From CADEDV01 sp964412375 (GTDB lineage Bacteria; Bacteroidota; Bacteroidia; Chitinophagales; Chitinophagaceae), in assembly GCA_964412375.1 (NCBI GenBank), contig CAYPOD010000001.1, positions 283,799 through 347,798 on the forward strand: a stretch of DNA of 64,000 nt, given 5' to 3'. The notes beneath the pieces are model-generated. The model was not told the origin of the DNA, made no database searches, and saw nothing but the letters and a program-made list of their open reading frames with translations. This document shows positions 36,301 to 44,361 of this stretch, in pieces. Both the position numbers and the translations under genes were made by a program. The stretch's first letter is position 1; the number at the start of each line of letters is the position of its first letter.

Positions 36301-39138
36301 GACAAGAAGATCAGGATTTGATGCCGTGCTTCCGGGAAACAAATCATAACCAATAGTGCCTGCTTCCGTGCCATCGCTTTGGTAAAATTCTACACCGCCG
36401 CCCGGCATAGTTGCACGGAAATAAAGTGTGTTGTTTACAACTACCATTTGTTGAGGGAATGCATCAGCACTGCCCGTATTAATATCTTTTACTATTGTTG
36501 TTCCAAGTTCTGTATTGTCTGTTCGCCAGAGTTCATGACCCAGTGGACCATCGCCATCAAAATATACATAACCATTCATATACGTAAATCCAGAACCACC
36601 ACCACCGCTTCCGCCGGGAACAAGCTCTTTGATCATATAAGTGCCGCCGGGTGTGCCATCGCTAACCCAGGGCTCAAATACAGTTCCCGGGGAATTTGCA
36701 GTGAAATACAAAAAATTATTAGCCACTTTTAAATTCATAGGGTTACCATTACCGGTTGGGTGAATATTCATGAAAAGTTGTGTTCCGGCTTCCGTGCCAT
36801 CACTAACCCATAGTTCCTGCCCATTTATTCCATCGTTAGCGTTGAAATAAGCTTTGTCATTATAAACAGTCATCGAACTGATAGCTGGAGAACCTGTTCC
36901 CACAACAATATCTTTTACCAGCACTGTACCGGCAGCAGTACCATCACTCCTCCATATTTCCCGGCCTAATCCTGTTACCTGCGCAGTAAATAATAACATG
37001 CCGTTTACATTTACAGGACTCTGAATTGTTGCTGTGCCGGCGCCTGCAACAATATCAGCTACCAAAACTGTTCCCGCTTCCGTACCATCGCTTTTCCATA
37101 ATTCATTGCCGGTAGTACCATCATTGGCAACAAAAAAAAGAGTATTTCCGACAGCAGTAAGCAAGGTTGGACTCGAACTGAAAGTACTTGCCCGGATATC
37201 CTTTACCATTACGGTTCCGGCTTCTGTTCCGTCTGTTTTCCAAAGCTCATTACCGGATACAGTTGTCGTTGCGGTAAAGTATAGTGTATTATTTACAATG
37301 GCGAAGTTTGAGGGGGACGAGCTGCTGGTTCCTGTATTTATATCTTTCAACATGACAGTGCCTGCTTCCGTTCCGTCGCTTTTCCACAATTCTGTTCCGT
37401 TACTGGCATCAGTTCCTGCAAAGAATATTGCATTGCCAAATTTTATAAAATTAGCCGGGTTGGATGATGCCGTAAAAGAATTGATATCTTTTAACAACAT
37501 GGTTCCGGCATCAGTGCCGTCTGATACCCATGGCTCACGACCGGTTGCTGTCATCGGAATGCCCGGCTTATAGCCTTCGTACATGAAGTACAATTTATTT
37601 TCAAAACCATAGAGGTCTGAAAGAAACCCGCCATTTACAACGGTACTATTCAATGTAACAGTCCCCGCTTCGGTACCATCTGTTTTAAAAAGGGCAACTT
37701 GTCCTGCTAATGAGCCGGTAAAAAAAAGCTGGTTATTTACTATGGTTAACTCTGCCGGCATGGTAGATGTATTACCTGCGTTAATATCTTTCACCACTAC
37801 AGTCCCGGCATCAGTACCATCAGACCTCCAGAGTTCAGAACCAAGTGCAGCAGTAGTAGCCCTGAAAAACAGGGTGCCGTTTAGATTAATTAAATTTTGA
37901 GGATTTGATCCCGCTATACCGGGATTTATATCCTTTACCAAAACAGTTCCCGAAACAGTGCCATCAGTTTTCCACAACTCAGTACCGTTTGTTCCTTCGA
38001 CAGCAGAAAAATAAATTGTGCTGCCGATCAGAATAAAATTTTGCGGACCTGATGAATTAGAACCAGGATAAATATCCATTAATAAAGAAGTTCCCGCCTC
38101 CGTTCCGTCCGATACCCAAATTTCAGTACCAGCCGAACTCTCAAATGCCGAAAAACACAGCTTGTTTCCAAGGGCAAACAAAGGCCCCGGGGTTGAGCTG
38201 CCCGCTCCGGGATTAATATCTTTCACCATTACTGTACCTGCATCGCTACCATCTGATTTCCATAATTCCGTTCCGTTTACACCATTATTTGCATTAAAAA
38301 AAAGTTGATTGGAGAAAACGGTAAGATTAGAAAAAGTTGTGTTGCCTGCACCAGCGTTGATATCTTTCACCATTACTGTACCCGCATCCGTTCCATCACT
38401 TTTCCATAGTTCTCTTCCGTTGGTTGCTGTAATAGCCGTAAAAAATAAAGTGCCGTTTACATTAATTAAATTTTGTGGACTTGAGTGTGCAGTTCCGGGA
38501 TTAATGTCTTTTACCATTACCGTTCCCGCATCGGTGCCATCGGTTTTCCATAATTCGATTCCTGAAGCAGAATTCGCTGTGAAATATAAAATATCATTTA
38601 TTACAATTAAATTTCTTGGATTGGAGTTTCCGGTTCCAGCAATAATATCTTTCACGATCACCGTTCCCGCCTCCGTTCCATCTGTTTTCCAAAGCTCATT
38701 ACCGTTGGCTGCAGTTGTGGCATGAAAATATAAATAGCTATTCATTTCAGTGAGAAGGGGAATATCCACCGTAGCAGCCCCGTCTGTAAAAATTCCTGAA
38801 GCGCCTGGGTTAATATCTTTTAAAAGCGATGTCCCTGCTTCCGTGCCATTTGTTTTCCATATCTCAAGCCCTGTTACAGCGTCGTTTGCCAAAAAATAAA
38901 CATTACCATTCATGCCACTAAAACGAAATCCGCTGACAGGTCTTGAATTAAGTGTTACAGGTCCATTTATATCCTTTAATAATTGAGGGGCCTGCGCATA
39001 AATTGTTTGCCACCAAAATGTCCAGGTTATCAACAAAAGAATAATTCTTATACTGGCACTGCAGCCCGTTGTTGTTCTGCTATTTTTAGCAGATAAAATT
39101 CTAAACAATGGCAATGGCAGCTTGGTGGCTTTTTTCAT
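30304..39138 (-). CDS. Giant ELWxxDGT-repeat and CARDB-repeat secreted protein
   Basis: At 2944 residues this is the longest gene in the window. An N-terminal signal (about 30-49, ends IYAQ) is followed by about 19 copies of a 48-residue ELWKTDGTEAGT-type repeat (about 55-1000), predicted to form beta-propeller-like surface modules. PKD/Ig-like segments follow (about 1000-1490), then about eight CARDB domains (starts such as PDLMVSNVQAPATATSGQ and PDVTVSSIAVPGISTGGQ; about 1495-2640), and a C-terminal beta region. It has no Por-type C-terminal tail, whereas the RHS protein encoded next does. Repeats, size and pairing suggest adhesion or a surface complex. The function is not known. Confidence 0.88.
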   Translation of the reverse strand: MKKATKLPLPLFRILSAKNSRTTTGCSASIRIILLLITWTFWWQTIYAQAPQLLKDINGPVTLNSRPVSGFRFSGMNGNVYFLANDAVTGLEIWKTNGTEAGTSLLKDINPGASGIFTDGAATVDIPLLTEMNSYLYFHATTAANGNELWKTDGTEAGTVIVKDIIAGTGNSNPRNLIVINDILYFTANSASGIELWKTDGTDAGTVMVKDINPGTAHSSPQNLINVNGTLFFTAITATNGRELWKSDGTDAGTVMVKDINAGAGNTTFSNLTVFSNQLFFNANNGVNGTELWKSDGSDAGTVMVKDINPGAGSSTPGPLFALGNKLCFSAFESSAGTEIWVSDGTEAGTSLLMDIYPGSNSSGPQNFILIGSTIYFSAVEGTNGTELWKTDGTVSGTVLVKDINPGIAGSNPQNLINLNGTLFFRATTAALGSELWRSDGTDAGTVVVKDINAGNTSTMPAELTIVNNQLFFTGSLAGQVALFKTDGTEAGTVTLNSTVVNGGFLSDLYGFENKLYFMYEGYKPGIPMTATGREPWVSDGTDAGTMLLKDINSFTASSNPANFIKFGNAIFFAGTDASNGTELWKSDGTEAGTVMLKDINTGTSSSSPSNFAIVNNTLYFTATTTVSGNELWKTDGTEAGTVMVKDIRASTFSSSPTLLTAVGNTLFFVANDGTTGNELWKSDGTEAGTVLVADIVAGAGTATIQSPVNVNGMLLFTAQVTGLGREIWRSDGTAAGTVLVKDIVVGTGSPAISSMTVYNDKAYFNANDGINGQELWVSDGTEAGTQLFMNIHPTGNGNPMNLKVANNFLYFTANSPGTVFEPWVSDGTPGGTYMIKELVPGGSGGGGSGFTYMNGYVYFDGDGPLGHELWRTDNTELGTTIVKDINTGSADAFPQQMVVVNNTLYFRATMPGGGVEFYQSDGTEAGTIGYDLFPGSTASNPDLLVALNDMLLFTATHPVFGRELWKVTTSPAPSSSFTISGDTTVCVGNTVTYTAANVVGNDISYHWSLPNGGGTLNANGNTATVTWTTLGNRVIELYLSNSGGATAPKQKAVHVIDGGTAPTQAPVISSFMRTLTAANFPPDTYCQWYRDAVAIPGANQPTFYAALAGTYTARFVHICATGPESNPIIFADSAISQTIVFDSLPDIPLSPNAFVKLNATASSGLPIFFQKILGPGVIQNDTLFITGSATLVGDIVIKAMQPGNEIYSPAADVQQSFRVLKGPQVITFDSIPDQIFGPQQYPLTASSSSGLAVSYSVVAGNNFASIVGGNKIKLNGVGTVTIRASQVGNVNYLGATPVDQTFCIGLRSLNAIIGDASPCINTYRYNAQKIPGANYVWTLSGGGILTTSNDTAWVDWQTPGNYTLKVKANSACDPIFSDESILQIATSNNAPAAVTGMIPANNAADQQLPLQLSWIPGQNTTQYDLYVWNAQDPQPGTPYAANLESISYILPANSLQYNTTYKWRVVSKNPCSSTAGPVQEFGIIPLPDLMVSNVQAPATATSGQTISISWEVTNVGPGSTLPGATWYDGVYFALDTVPNVSFAGSPNWSASSWNSLTANGRPLLLGKKIRPTGLAPGQSYTNSLNFTLPLSYSFPVYIYVITDNEHPNWKIMQVSVANDTARKETPMQIELAPTPDLRVESVFTPSSVFSGSTVNLTYQVKNYGVLTPPGGSWIDSVFISPNPLFDRSNAIPLTIPKANGSYYPNAFNAGFMNTAQLQPDSFYTRSINVVIPNFIFGTWFIYVKTNAKETGGSVLYEGALNDNNLGQAQLQVYLTPTPKLTVQSLNVPVTTASTTQPIGVNWNIRNEGFTDNLEKNKGHYFLPTIFRCPCSGGSSPGSDCIGPLKYTDSLAQGSSYWVDRVYLSTEAGGLNISNAILLNEVKHGIQPFAGSLYPDDMEQCGSASAVNIAHALYPNSNFPKALNFNLPSNLQPGTYYVYVYTNPTKTVFEYPGTPQIKRSELPLVVQRPDVTVSSIAVPGISTGGQPITVNYQLTNTGPGTVFNHIRHDRIYISNTSTFDGSAQLIGTNTFTEDLPVGTAIPHTFVYDMPPASTGTKYFYVLINYDSSFRETNYANNISAAASTLVSAATPADFVVSSVQTDDSVFTVFPERIIYTVNNNGSGVATGTWTDSLFISCNPTFSPATSYYVAKRTQTRTVAASSGIYTDTFNVNLLYTYQYNDCFPAIMYSNAYFYVKANADTGAYEASAANNNVGGSSNRVLVNPLVDHIVSTVSGPDAVTVGSPISLNWRIKNIGYNPNLQQYYNSWYDAIYFSADSIADAGDIKAAEYLKYLRLNRNQDTGYSAAPITPYMPGGEYYVYVHNNHTNRIPGEKVLSNNINFIREVSGAAKKIQVTLPPLSDLTDTIITAPTSVAAGQPITVIYKITNNGNGITFPGSNWQNRLFLSTDFIPSPNQGDRLLATRYRTSALAAGQHYYDTVTVTIPAFTTPGNYVLISQANANNAVIETNMNNNLGFSLINVFAPPVTDLTVSGMLMPDTVTLGYTIDTAKWVITNVSGEQARGYSKDGIYLSAGDFLDSTSVLIGIKDKNILMQPLQSDTVRMAPLVTGVVEGNYNVFVKTDVLNNILESDKDNNIGMSSTPVYVKVNELLMNVEEPNTVKNIERFYKLRIPDSLYGSTIMVTLTTPDSLTMLNEMFIAGGYVPTAARYDYRFETPNYGNQRIVMTDVTDSVYYIMYRCVSPNPVEQNVILKAVKLPFAILDVHTNAGANIGNVTIRIRGSLFRDSMIARLSNGTTTIFASAVYYSNSTQVFATFPLQGKPFGIYDVTLIKPDLTEATLPGGFSIVPPNNGGLITGAGVNTGAGDGNEPGCDPGAASGLNSQLVVELVVPSRVLINRPVVIFINFSNPTNFDLPVQSRVLYSEEDVKMAFTKAGVPNGSTSLYIEFTEPGGPPGILRPGGSGTITIHCVSPRNVPADGSVLFKLQ
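36230..38990 (-). repeat. Coding tandem repeats of about 144 bases (ELWxxDGT modules)
   Basis: About 19 diverged units of roughly 48 codons, each with an (E/D)LWK(T/S)DGT-(E/D)AGT core, lie in the 5' part of the giant gene. Unit identity varies; adjacent units near the middle are the most alike, consistent with expansion by recombination. Confidence 0.8.
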
Positions 39139-39386
39139 ACCAGTTAGTGGCGATGCTTTTAAGTTTATAGTTTTATCCCAGGCCTTAACTTTAAGTCAAA
39201 TGGCTGACCTGTCTTTTTTTGGCAAAACGGAAAACCATTTTGCTGTTGTTCGGTTGGCTTTTACAGAAGAAATGGAGAGAAAGTGATTGTAAATAAAACC
39301 CTCTCTGCAGTTTTTGCCTATAATCCTTTTGGATTAGATAATAATAACAACGGTATTCCTTAATTTGATGCCATAAACTCAGCTAC

Positions 39387-42300
39387 TTGAAAAAGACTGG
39401 CTTTTTACTGTCGCTTCTGCTAACTATGCTGGTCAGTCATTCAGGCTTTGCCCAGCCTGTAAGCCGGTATAATACTTTCAGCTACAGCGTAAACGAAGGA
39501 TTGCTGCAGACCACGTTGGCTGACATTGAAGTGGACAAGAATAATTTCTGCTGGATATCGTTTCCGAACGGGATCCAAAAATTCGACGGCAACAATTTTG
39601 TGGATGTGCCCGTGCGGCCAGGCTTACCGGATGATAAATATGCCAGGTTTTTCCGGTGCAAAAACGGCGATCTGCTGATCAGCCATTCACAGGGTATCAG
39701 TAAGTACAATAGTGAAACTGATAATTTTTCTCTGGTATTTAAGCCGCATATATCCTATCATCAGACACCTGTATTTATCGGTGCTGCTCAAGACACACTC
39801 TATGTGTATGATGAAATGGGTGTTATCACGGCTTTCGATTGCGGCAGCTTTAAACCTTTGTACGAATTCAGGACCAACCTGCCCGGCTCTTCTTTAAATA
39901 CAGAGCAAAGAGCACTATTCAGCAGCAATATTATTAATCATAAAGCAGCCATGAAAATCGGCTCTGTTGTTTACCTGTTTGATTTAAGAGAGAAAAAAAT
40001 TATAGATCAATCAGTCATTGAATCGGTGATTTATTCTCATACGTTGAGGCTAATAAGCGAACACGAGGTGCTGTATTACAACCACAGGATAAAGAATGCG
40101 TTACAATGCTGGAATTTTATTACAAAAAGCAATACACAGCTCCCCATTCAGGGTAAAGATGAGATACTGATTAACCGCTCTGTCATTTTTCCATGGCAAA
40201 ACAAGATGCTCATTTCATTTAATAACAGGTTATTTGAAACAGATTCCACATTACAGGTGCTGCGATCTGAACTGGTCAATTTTCAAAATGAGCCTGTTGC
40301 GGGAAACGCAGGTATACACAAGATAACAGAAGATAATTTCGGCAACCTATACCTGCAAACCGTCAATAGCGGTATCCGGAAAATTACCCGAAACAACTAT
40401 CCTATCAGATATTTTGGCTCCCTTGAACTCAAAGGAAATAATATATTATCCGTTTTGCCGGATAAAAAGAATAACCGCATTCTTACCGGCGGCACAGGTG
40501 GTTTATTCATCTTTGATACTCTTCAGCGTTTGATCAAACAAATAATAACAGCCCCGGGGTCTAACAGAAAACTCGTTCCAAACGGAATTATAAAAGCCGG
40601 CAATGACGGATATATCATTTTTGCTTCTGGTTTCAACAACGCCTTCCGCTTAGACAAAAACCTGGCAACGCTTACTCCTGTTTCCATTTCAAGTTCATTA
40701 ATCCCTGGAAAAAAGCATGTTGACTATTTTGGAAATGTATTAACGAATGATGGAACTAAGGCCATTTTTCAATCCCAGGACAAATTATACAGTATTCGTT
40801 TTGCCGGTACAAAAATTTCTGAACACCGATTTTCCGTTGCCTATATCGTTGGTGGATTGTGGTATAATAACATGATCATCTCCCATGGGATGAACGAGCT
40901 GATTTTTCTCGAAGGGAACACATTTAAAGAATTAAAAAAGATCCCGTTTAGTGAAGGCGCTGGAATTCGGTGCTTTACGCAGGATAACAGCGGTGGCATT
41001 TACATGGGCACCAATAAGGGAATTTTTAAAATTGATACGAGTGGAAAAATTTTAATGCGGTGGAACAAAACCACCGGGCTTCCAGATGAATGTATCTATG
41101 CCATGCGGTTTGACAAGGACGGCTTCCTTTGGTGCAGCAGCAATAAGGGAATATTCAGAATTAATAAGGACAATAGCCTTTTACAATTGACCCGGCTGGA
41201 TGGCTTGCAGGAAAATGAATTTAATTCTAATGTTGTAGCTGTTGCAGATGATGGTGAGTTCTATTTTGGCGGCATCAATGGCGTCAGCAGTTTTTATCCG
41301 GCTGCCATCAGCAGTTTTGATGAAAAAATAAAATTATTGTTCACTGCTATTAAGGCAAATAATGAACCTGTCAGCCAAAAGACTGCTGTTTATAATACTG
41401 AAAAATTAACTCTTCCTTACTGGAAAAACAGTTTATCATTTGATTTTGTGGCTATGGGTAATAATAACCCCGACCAGTATGTTTATCAATACCGTTTAAA
41501 AGGAACTGACAAAGACTGGATTCAAAACAATGGCCTGCAAACCATTCATTACTCATTGTCTCCCGGCAAGTATTATCTTCAACTGTATGCCTCCCGGCAA
41601 TTTGACAAGAATGCCGAACCCATGAAGGAACTGGTTATTGTTATCCATCCTCCTTTCTGGAAAAGCTGGTGGTTCAGAACCATAGTTGCATTGCTTTTAT
41701 TTGTGGCAGTTGCCTATATTATTAATCAGCGGAACAAGGCAAGATATAACAGGCGGCTGCAACAAATAGAAAACGAAACAAGGTTGGAGAAGGAGCGGCA
41801 CCGCATTTCAAAAGATCTGCATGACAGCCTGGGCGCCTATGCCAACGCTGTTTTATATAATACCGAGCTATTGGAAAAAGAAACCGCTGAATGGAAAAAA
41901 AATGAACTGATCGGTGACCTGAAATTTGCCTCCAAGGATATTATTACATCCCTTCGGGAAACGGTATGGGCCTTAAAAAAGGAACAATATACAGCTGAAG
42001 AATGCCTGGTGCGCATCCGCAATTTTGTACAGCCCCTGACAAGATATTACCAGCATATTAGTTTCGGGATCGAAGGTGACGCCCCGGCAAGCCTGGTATT
42101 ACATTATGCAAAAGCATTGAATGTGGTAAGAATAGTGCAGGAAGCTGTTGCCAACAGCATCAAACATTCACGGGCAAAAAACATCCGTATCACTTCTGCT
42201 GCAATGCCGGATAACAAATGGAACCTGATGGTGCAGGACGATGGCGAAGGCTTTGATACCAGTGAAATGAATAATTCAGAAAAAGGAAATGGATTGAACA

Positions 42301-42389
42301 ACATGGAGTACCGGGCTGCAGAAGCAGGTTTTGTATTTTCCGTACATTCAACAGCAAATAAAGGAACAACGATAAACATAATTATATAA
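39387..42389 (+). CDS. Sensor histidine kinase with two-component propeller and Y_Y_Y domain
   Basis: A 1000-residue membrane sensor. The TTG at 39387 is the only start that keeps the whole signal peptide (KKTGFLLSLLLTMLVSHSGFA); the next ATG (39429) would cut it. The periplasmic part is two seven-bladed propellers (about 25-640; FCWISFPNGIQKFDG, FLWCSSNKGIFRIN), then a Y_Y_Y domain (about 650-755, YQYRLKGTDKDWIQNN). One membrane helix follows (about 760-782), then a HisKA_3 dimerisation domain with phospho-acceptor His812 (KDLHDSLGAY) and a HATPase domain (about 890-1000, VQDDGEGFD, KGNGLNNM). It uses NarL-type partners and is followed after one base by such a regulator. The stimulus is unknown; it diverges from the giant-protein operon. 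Confidence 0.93.
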   Translation: MKKTGFLLSLLLTMLVSHSGFAQPVSRYNTFSYSVNEGLLQTTLADIEVDKNNFCWISFPNGIQKFDGNNFVDVPVRPGLPDDKYARFFRCKNGDLLISHSQGISKYNSETDNFSLVFKPHISYHQTPVFIGAAQDTLYVYDEMGVITAFDCGSFKPLYEFRTNLPGSSLNTEQRALFSSNIINHKAAMKIGSVVYLFDLREKKIIDQSVIESVIYSHTLRLISEHEVLYYNHRIKNALQCWNFITKSNTQLPIQGKDEILINRSVIFPWQNKMLISFNNRLFETDSTLQVLRSELVNFQNEPVAGNAGIHKITEDNFGNLYLQTVNSGIRKITRNNYPIRYFGSLELKGNNILSVLPDKKNNRILTGGTGGLFIFDTLQRLIKQIITAPGSNRKLVPNGIIKAGNDGYIIFASGFNNAFRLDKNLATLTPVSISSSLIPGKKHVDYFGNVLTNDGTKAIFQSQDKLYSIRFAGTKISEHRFSVAYIVGGLWYNNMIISHGMNELIFLEGNTFKELKKIPFSEGAGIRCFTQDNSGGIYMGTNKGIFKIDTSGKILMRWNKTTGLPDECIYAMRFDKDGFLWCSSNKGIFRINKDNSLLQLTRLDGLQENEFNSNVVAVADDGEFYFGGINGVSSFYPAAISSFDEKIKLLFTAIKANNEPVSQKTAVYNTEKLTLPYWKNSLSFDFVAMGNNNPDQYVYQYRLKGTDKDWIQNNGLQTIHYSLSPGKYYLQLYASRQFDKNAEPMKELVIVIHPPFWKSWWFRTIVALLLFVAVAYIINQRNKARYNRRLQQIENETRLEKERHRISKDLHDSLGAYANAVLYNTELLEKETAEWKKNELIGDLKFASKDIITSLRETVWALKKEQYTAEECLVRIRNFVQPLTRYYQHISFGIEGDAPASLVLHYAKALNVVRIVQEAVANSIKHSRAKNIRITSAAMPDNKWNLMVQDDGEGFDTSEMNNSEKGNGLNNMEYRAAEAGFVFSVHSTANKGTTINIII

Positions 42390-42390
42390 G

Positions 42391-43065
42391 ATGCCGATCC
42401 AGGTAGCCATAGTAGATGACAAAGCAAGTAACCGCAGCATTCTGCGGGATAAACTGATGCGACACCCGGGATTTGAAATCACACTTGTTGCAGAGAATGG
42501 CAAAGATTTTTTAGAGAAAATGCAACCACTGCCGATTGAAAAAACACCGGATGTTGTGCTGATGGATCTTGAAATGCCGGAGATGGATGGCGTGGATGCG
42601 GTAGCGGCCGGTTCTTATTTATACCCTTTGGTAAAATTTGTAATGCTCACCATTTTTGATGATGAAGAAAAGATTTTTAAAGCTATCAAAGCCGGCGCTT
42701 TTGGTTACCTGTTAAAGGATGAAAGTTCAGAAAACATCGCTGATGTGTTGACTCAAATGTATGAAAATGGTGTGGGCCCCATTTCGCCGGGTATTGCACA
42801 TAAAATTCTGCAACTTGTTCAGCAAAACGAGATTTCGTTGCAGAAAAAAAGCAAGCAGCCAGAAAAATTCTTATTCAATCTTACAGAACGGGAACAGGAA
42901 ATACTCAAACTGCTTGTACAGGGGTTGCTTTATAAAGAAATCGGCGACAGGCTGCAGATAAGTCCTAACACAGCCAAAAAACATGTACTTAACATTTACA
43001 GCAAACTACATGTAAATAACAAAACACAGGCGCTGGCGTTGGCGTATGAAAAAGGGCTGATATAA
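42391..43065 (+). CDS. NarL/LuxR-family response regulator
   Basis: A 224-residue regulator partnered with the preceding kinase; the start codon follows its stop by one base. The receiver domain (1-125) has the acidic pocket Asp9/Asp10, phospho-acceptor Asp59 (LMDLEMPEMDG), Thr87 and Lys109 (GYLLKD). The C-terminal LuxR helix-turn-helix (about 160-224) has LTEREQEILKLLVQGLLYKEI and SPNTAKKHVLNIYSKL. All switch residues are present. Likely targets, from layout only, are the divergent ELWxxDGT/RHS operon or the downstream small secreted proteins. Confidence 0.95.
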   Translation: MPIQVAIVDDKASNRSILRDKLMRHPGFEITLVAENGKDFLEKMQPLPIEKTPDVVLMDLEMPEMDGVDAVAAGSYLYPLVKFVMLTIFDDEEKIFKAIKAGAFGYLLKDESSENIADVLTQMYENGVGPISPGIAHKILQLVQQNEISLQKKSKQPEKFLFNLTEREQEILKLLVQGLLYKEIGDRLQISPNTAKKHVLNIYSKLHVNNKTQALALAYEKGLI

Positions 43066-43103
43066 TTAAAGTTATTATCAATGTTGGCACAAATTGAAAT
43101 CGT

Positions 43104-43565
43104 ATGATTTTTTTATGGAATTACTGCCTGTTATTCCTTTTCATTACCACTGCATGTAATAACACAGAAAACAGGACAAAAAAAGAAAAGGAACTGGCCA
43201 ATGAATGGAAAATACATCTTCGGCCAAAGGACAGCATCGTGAATGTGATGAAAATCGGAGAAACATTTGCCCTGGAAAGCAGCGAGGTGCAAGGCATTGA
43301 CCGGGAAGCCTATAAACAGTTTGACTACTGGAAAGAAATGGACACTTTGTTCTTTGAAAGAACCGAAAGCAAAGATTTCAGCAACCCCGACGAAGCCGGC
43401 GGGAGTATTGTTAATCTTGAAATATTTAAAGCCATCAAAAAAGGAGAAACCGAAATCCGGTTCTATAAAAAACACTATTACGGCAACCGTGATCCGCAGG
43501 ACAGCAGTTATGTGAAAGACACAACCACCCTGCTCTATAACAGCTATAAATTCAGGATTGAATAG
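43104..43565 (+). CDS. Small lipoprotein, unknown
   Basis: 153 residues beginning with a lipoprotein signal (LLFLFITTAC, Cys18). The mature part (about 115 residues, charged, beta-rich) contains MKIGETFALESSE and IFKAIKKGETEIRFYKKHYY. These distantly recall the chagasin/I42 protease-inhibitor fold, in which a strand with F/L-E precedes a G-x-x-x-I-x-F-x-Y strand, but the key NPTTGF and RPW loops are not clearly present. Treat as uncharacterised. It follows the response-regulator gene by 38 bases, so it may share its transcript. Confidence 0.7.
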   Translation: MIFLWNYCLLFLFITTACNNTENRTKKEKELANEWKIHLRPKDSIVNVMKIGETFALESSEVQGIDREAYKQFDYWKEMDTLFFERTESKDFSNPDEAGGSIVNLEIFKAIKKGETEIRFYKKHYYGNRDPQDSSYVKDTTTLLYNSYKFRIE

Positions 43566-43724
43566 TCGCTGCTTTTCTCCCCCTATCTTTCTTTACTCAG
43601 ATACTGAAAGCCTTTTGACAATTATCAAAAAACTGAAATACCATGAGGAGGGTATAGGTTCAGCCTGCTTTCCTCTCTAAGTTTAGGCCTATATTAGATA
43701 TACAATCACTTTTAAAACCACCAC

Positions 43725-44279
43725 ATGTCAAACGTAAGTAAATGGATGAGCTGGGAAGGCGGCATAGACCTGGTTGCTGTCACTTCCCCTGATCTGCAAA
43801 TGCCGAATGTGATTGTGCATTTGGGTCGTATGGTCAACACTCCTGTAGGCAGTGCCCCGTCGGGCATGATCCTCTGGCAACCTGACCCCAATGCCATGCC
43901 TGCGGTCATGGGTTTTGTAAGCACAAACCCGGAAGTAGGAAAATATTTCGGACCCAACATTTTTGCCGGCACTCCTTTTGAACAGGCCCCTGTGCTGGAT
44001 GCCACTATTGAGATCAATATAACTGCTGACAAAGCCATTAGTAAATGTGTAGTAGCGGGTCATACGTTTGAAGTGGAGATGAGTTATTTCGGCGAGCCTT
44101 ACCTGATTGACCGGAAGCCTTCTGCCATGCCACCTTTTTACCAGCAGGGTATAGAAATACAGGCAACTAAAGTTTCCCTGAAAGTGAATGGTGAAGCTAT
44201 CAACATCATTGTGCCACCTGTCGGCATCACCGGCGGACCAGCATCCGTAGTGGCGCCGAATGGTGTGTACGCCAGATAA
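43725..44279 (+). CDS. Conserved-looking hypothetical protein
   Basis: 184 residues, no signal peptide or membrane helix, starting MSNVSKWMSWEGG. I do not recognise the family. The sequence is rich in Pro, Val, Ile and Gly, suggesting a beta-sandwich: HLGRMVNTPVGSAPSGMILW, then EINITADKAISKCVVAGHTFE, and a Gly/Pro-rich end (VPPVGITGGPASVVAPNG). Open frame, codon use like its neighbours, and a strong terminator immediately after it all support a real gene. Probably its own transcription unit. Confidence 0.65.
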   Translation: MSNVSKWMSWEGGIDLVAVTSPDLQMPNVIVHLGRMVNTPVGSAPSGMILWQPDPNAMPAVMGFVSTNPEVGKYFGPNIFAGTPFEQAPVLDATIEINITADKAISKCVVAGHTFEVEMSYFGEPYLIDRKPSAMPPFYQQGIEIQATKVSLKVNGEAINIIVPPVGITGGPASVVAPNGVYAR

Positions 44280-44302
44280 CAAGCCATCATTCTTTTCCAC
44301 CT

Positions 44303-44331
44303 GCGTCCCGCCTGAGGCGGGACGCTTTTTT
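44303..44331 (+). terminator. Strong rho-independent terminator
   Basis: GCGTCCCGCC, loop TGA, GGCGGGACGC: ten perfect base pairs followed by six T, 24 bases after the stop of the 184-residue hypothetical gene. The clearest terminator in the window. Confidence 0.95.
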
Positions 44332-44361
44332 CTAACAGCTAATCCGTAAACTTGTCATCAC

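Noticed and set aside
36200..39000. Regularly spaced DNA repeats resembling a CRISPR-like or satellite array
   Set aside because: The 144-base period is in frame and encodes ELWxxDGT protein repeats; units are diverged and have no spacer/repeat structure.
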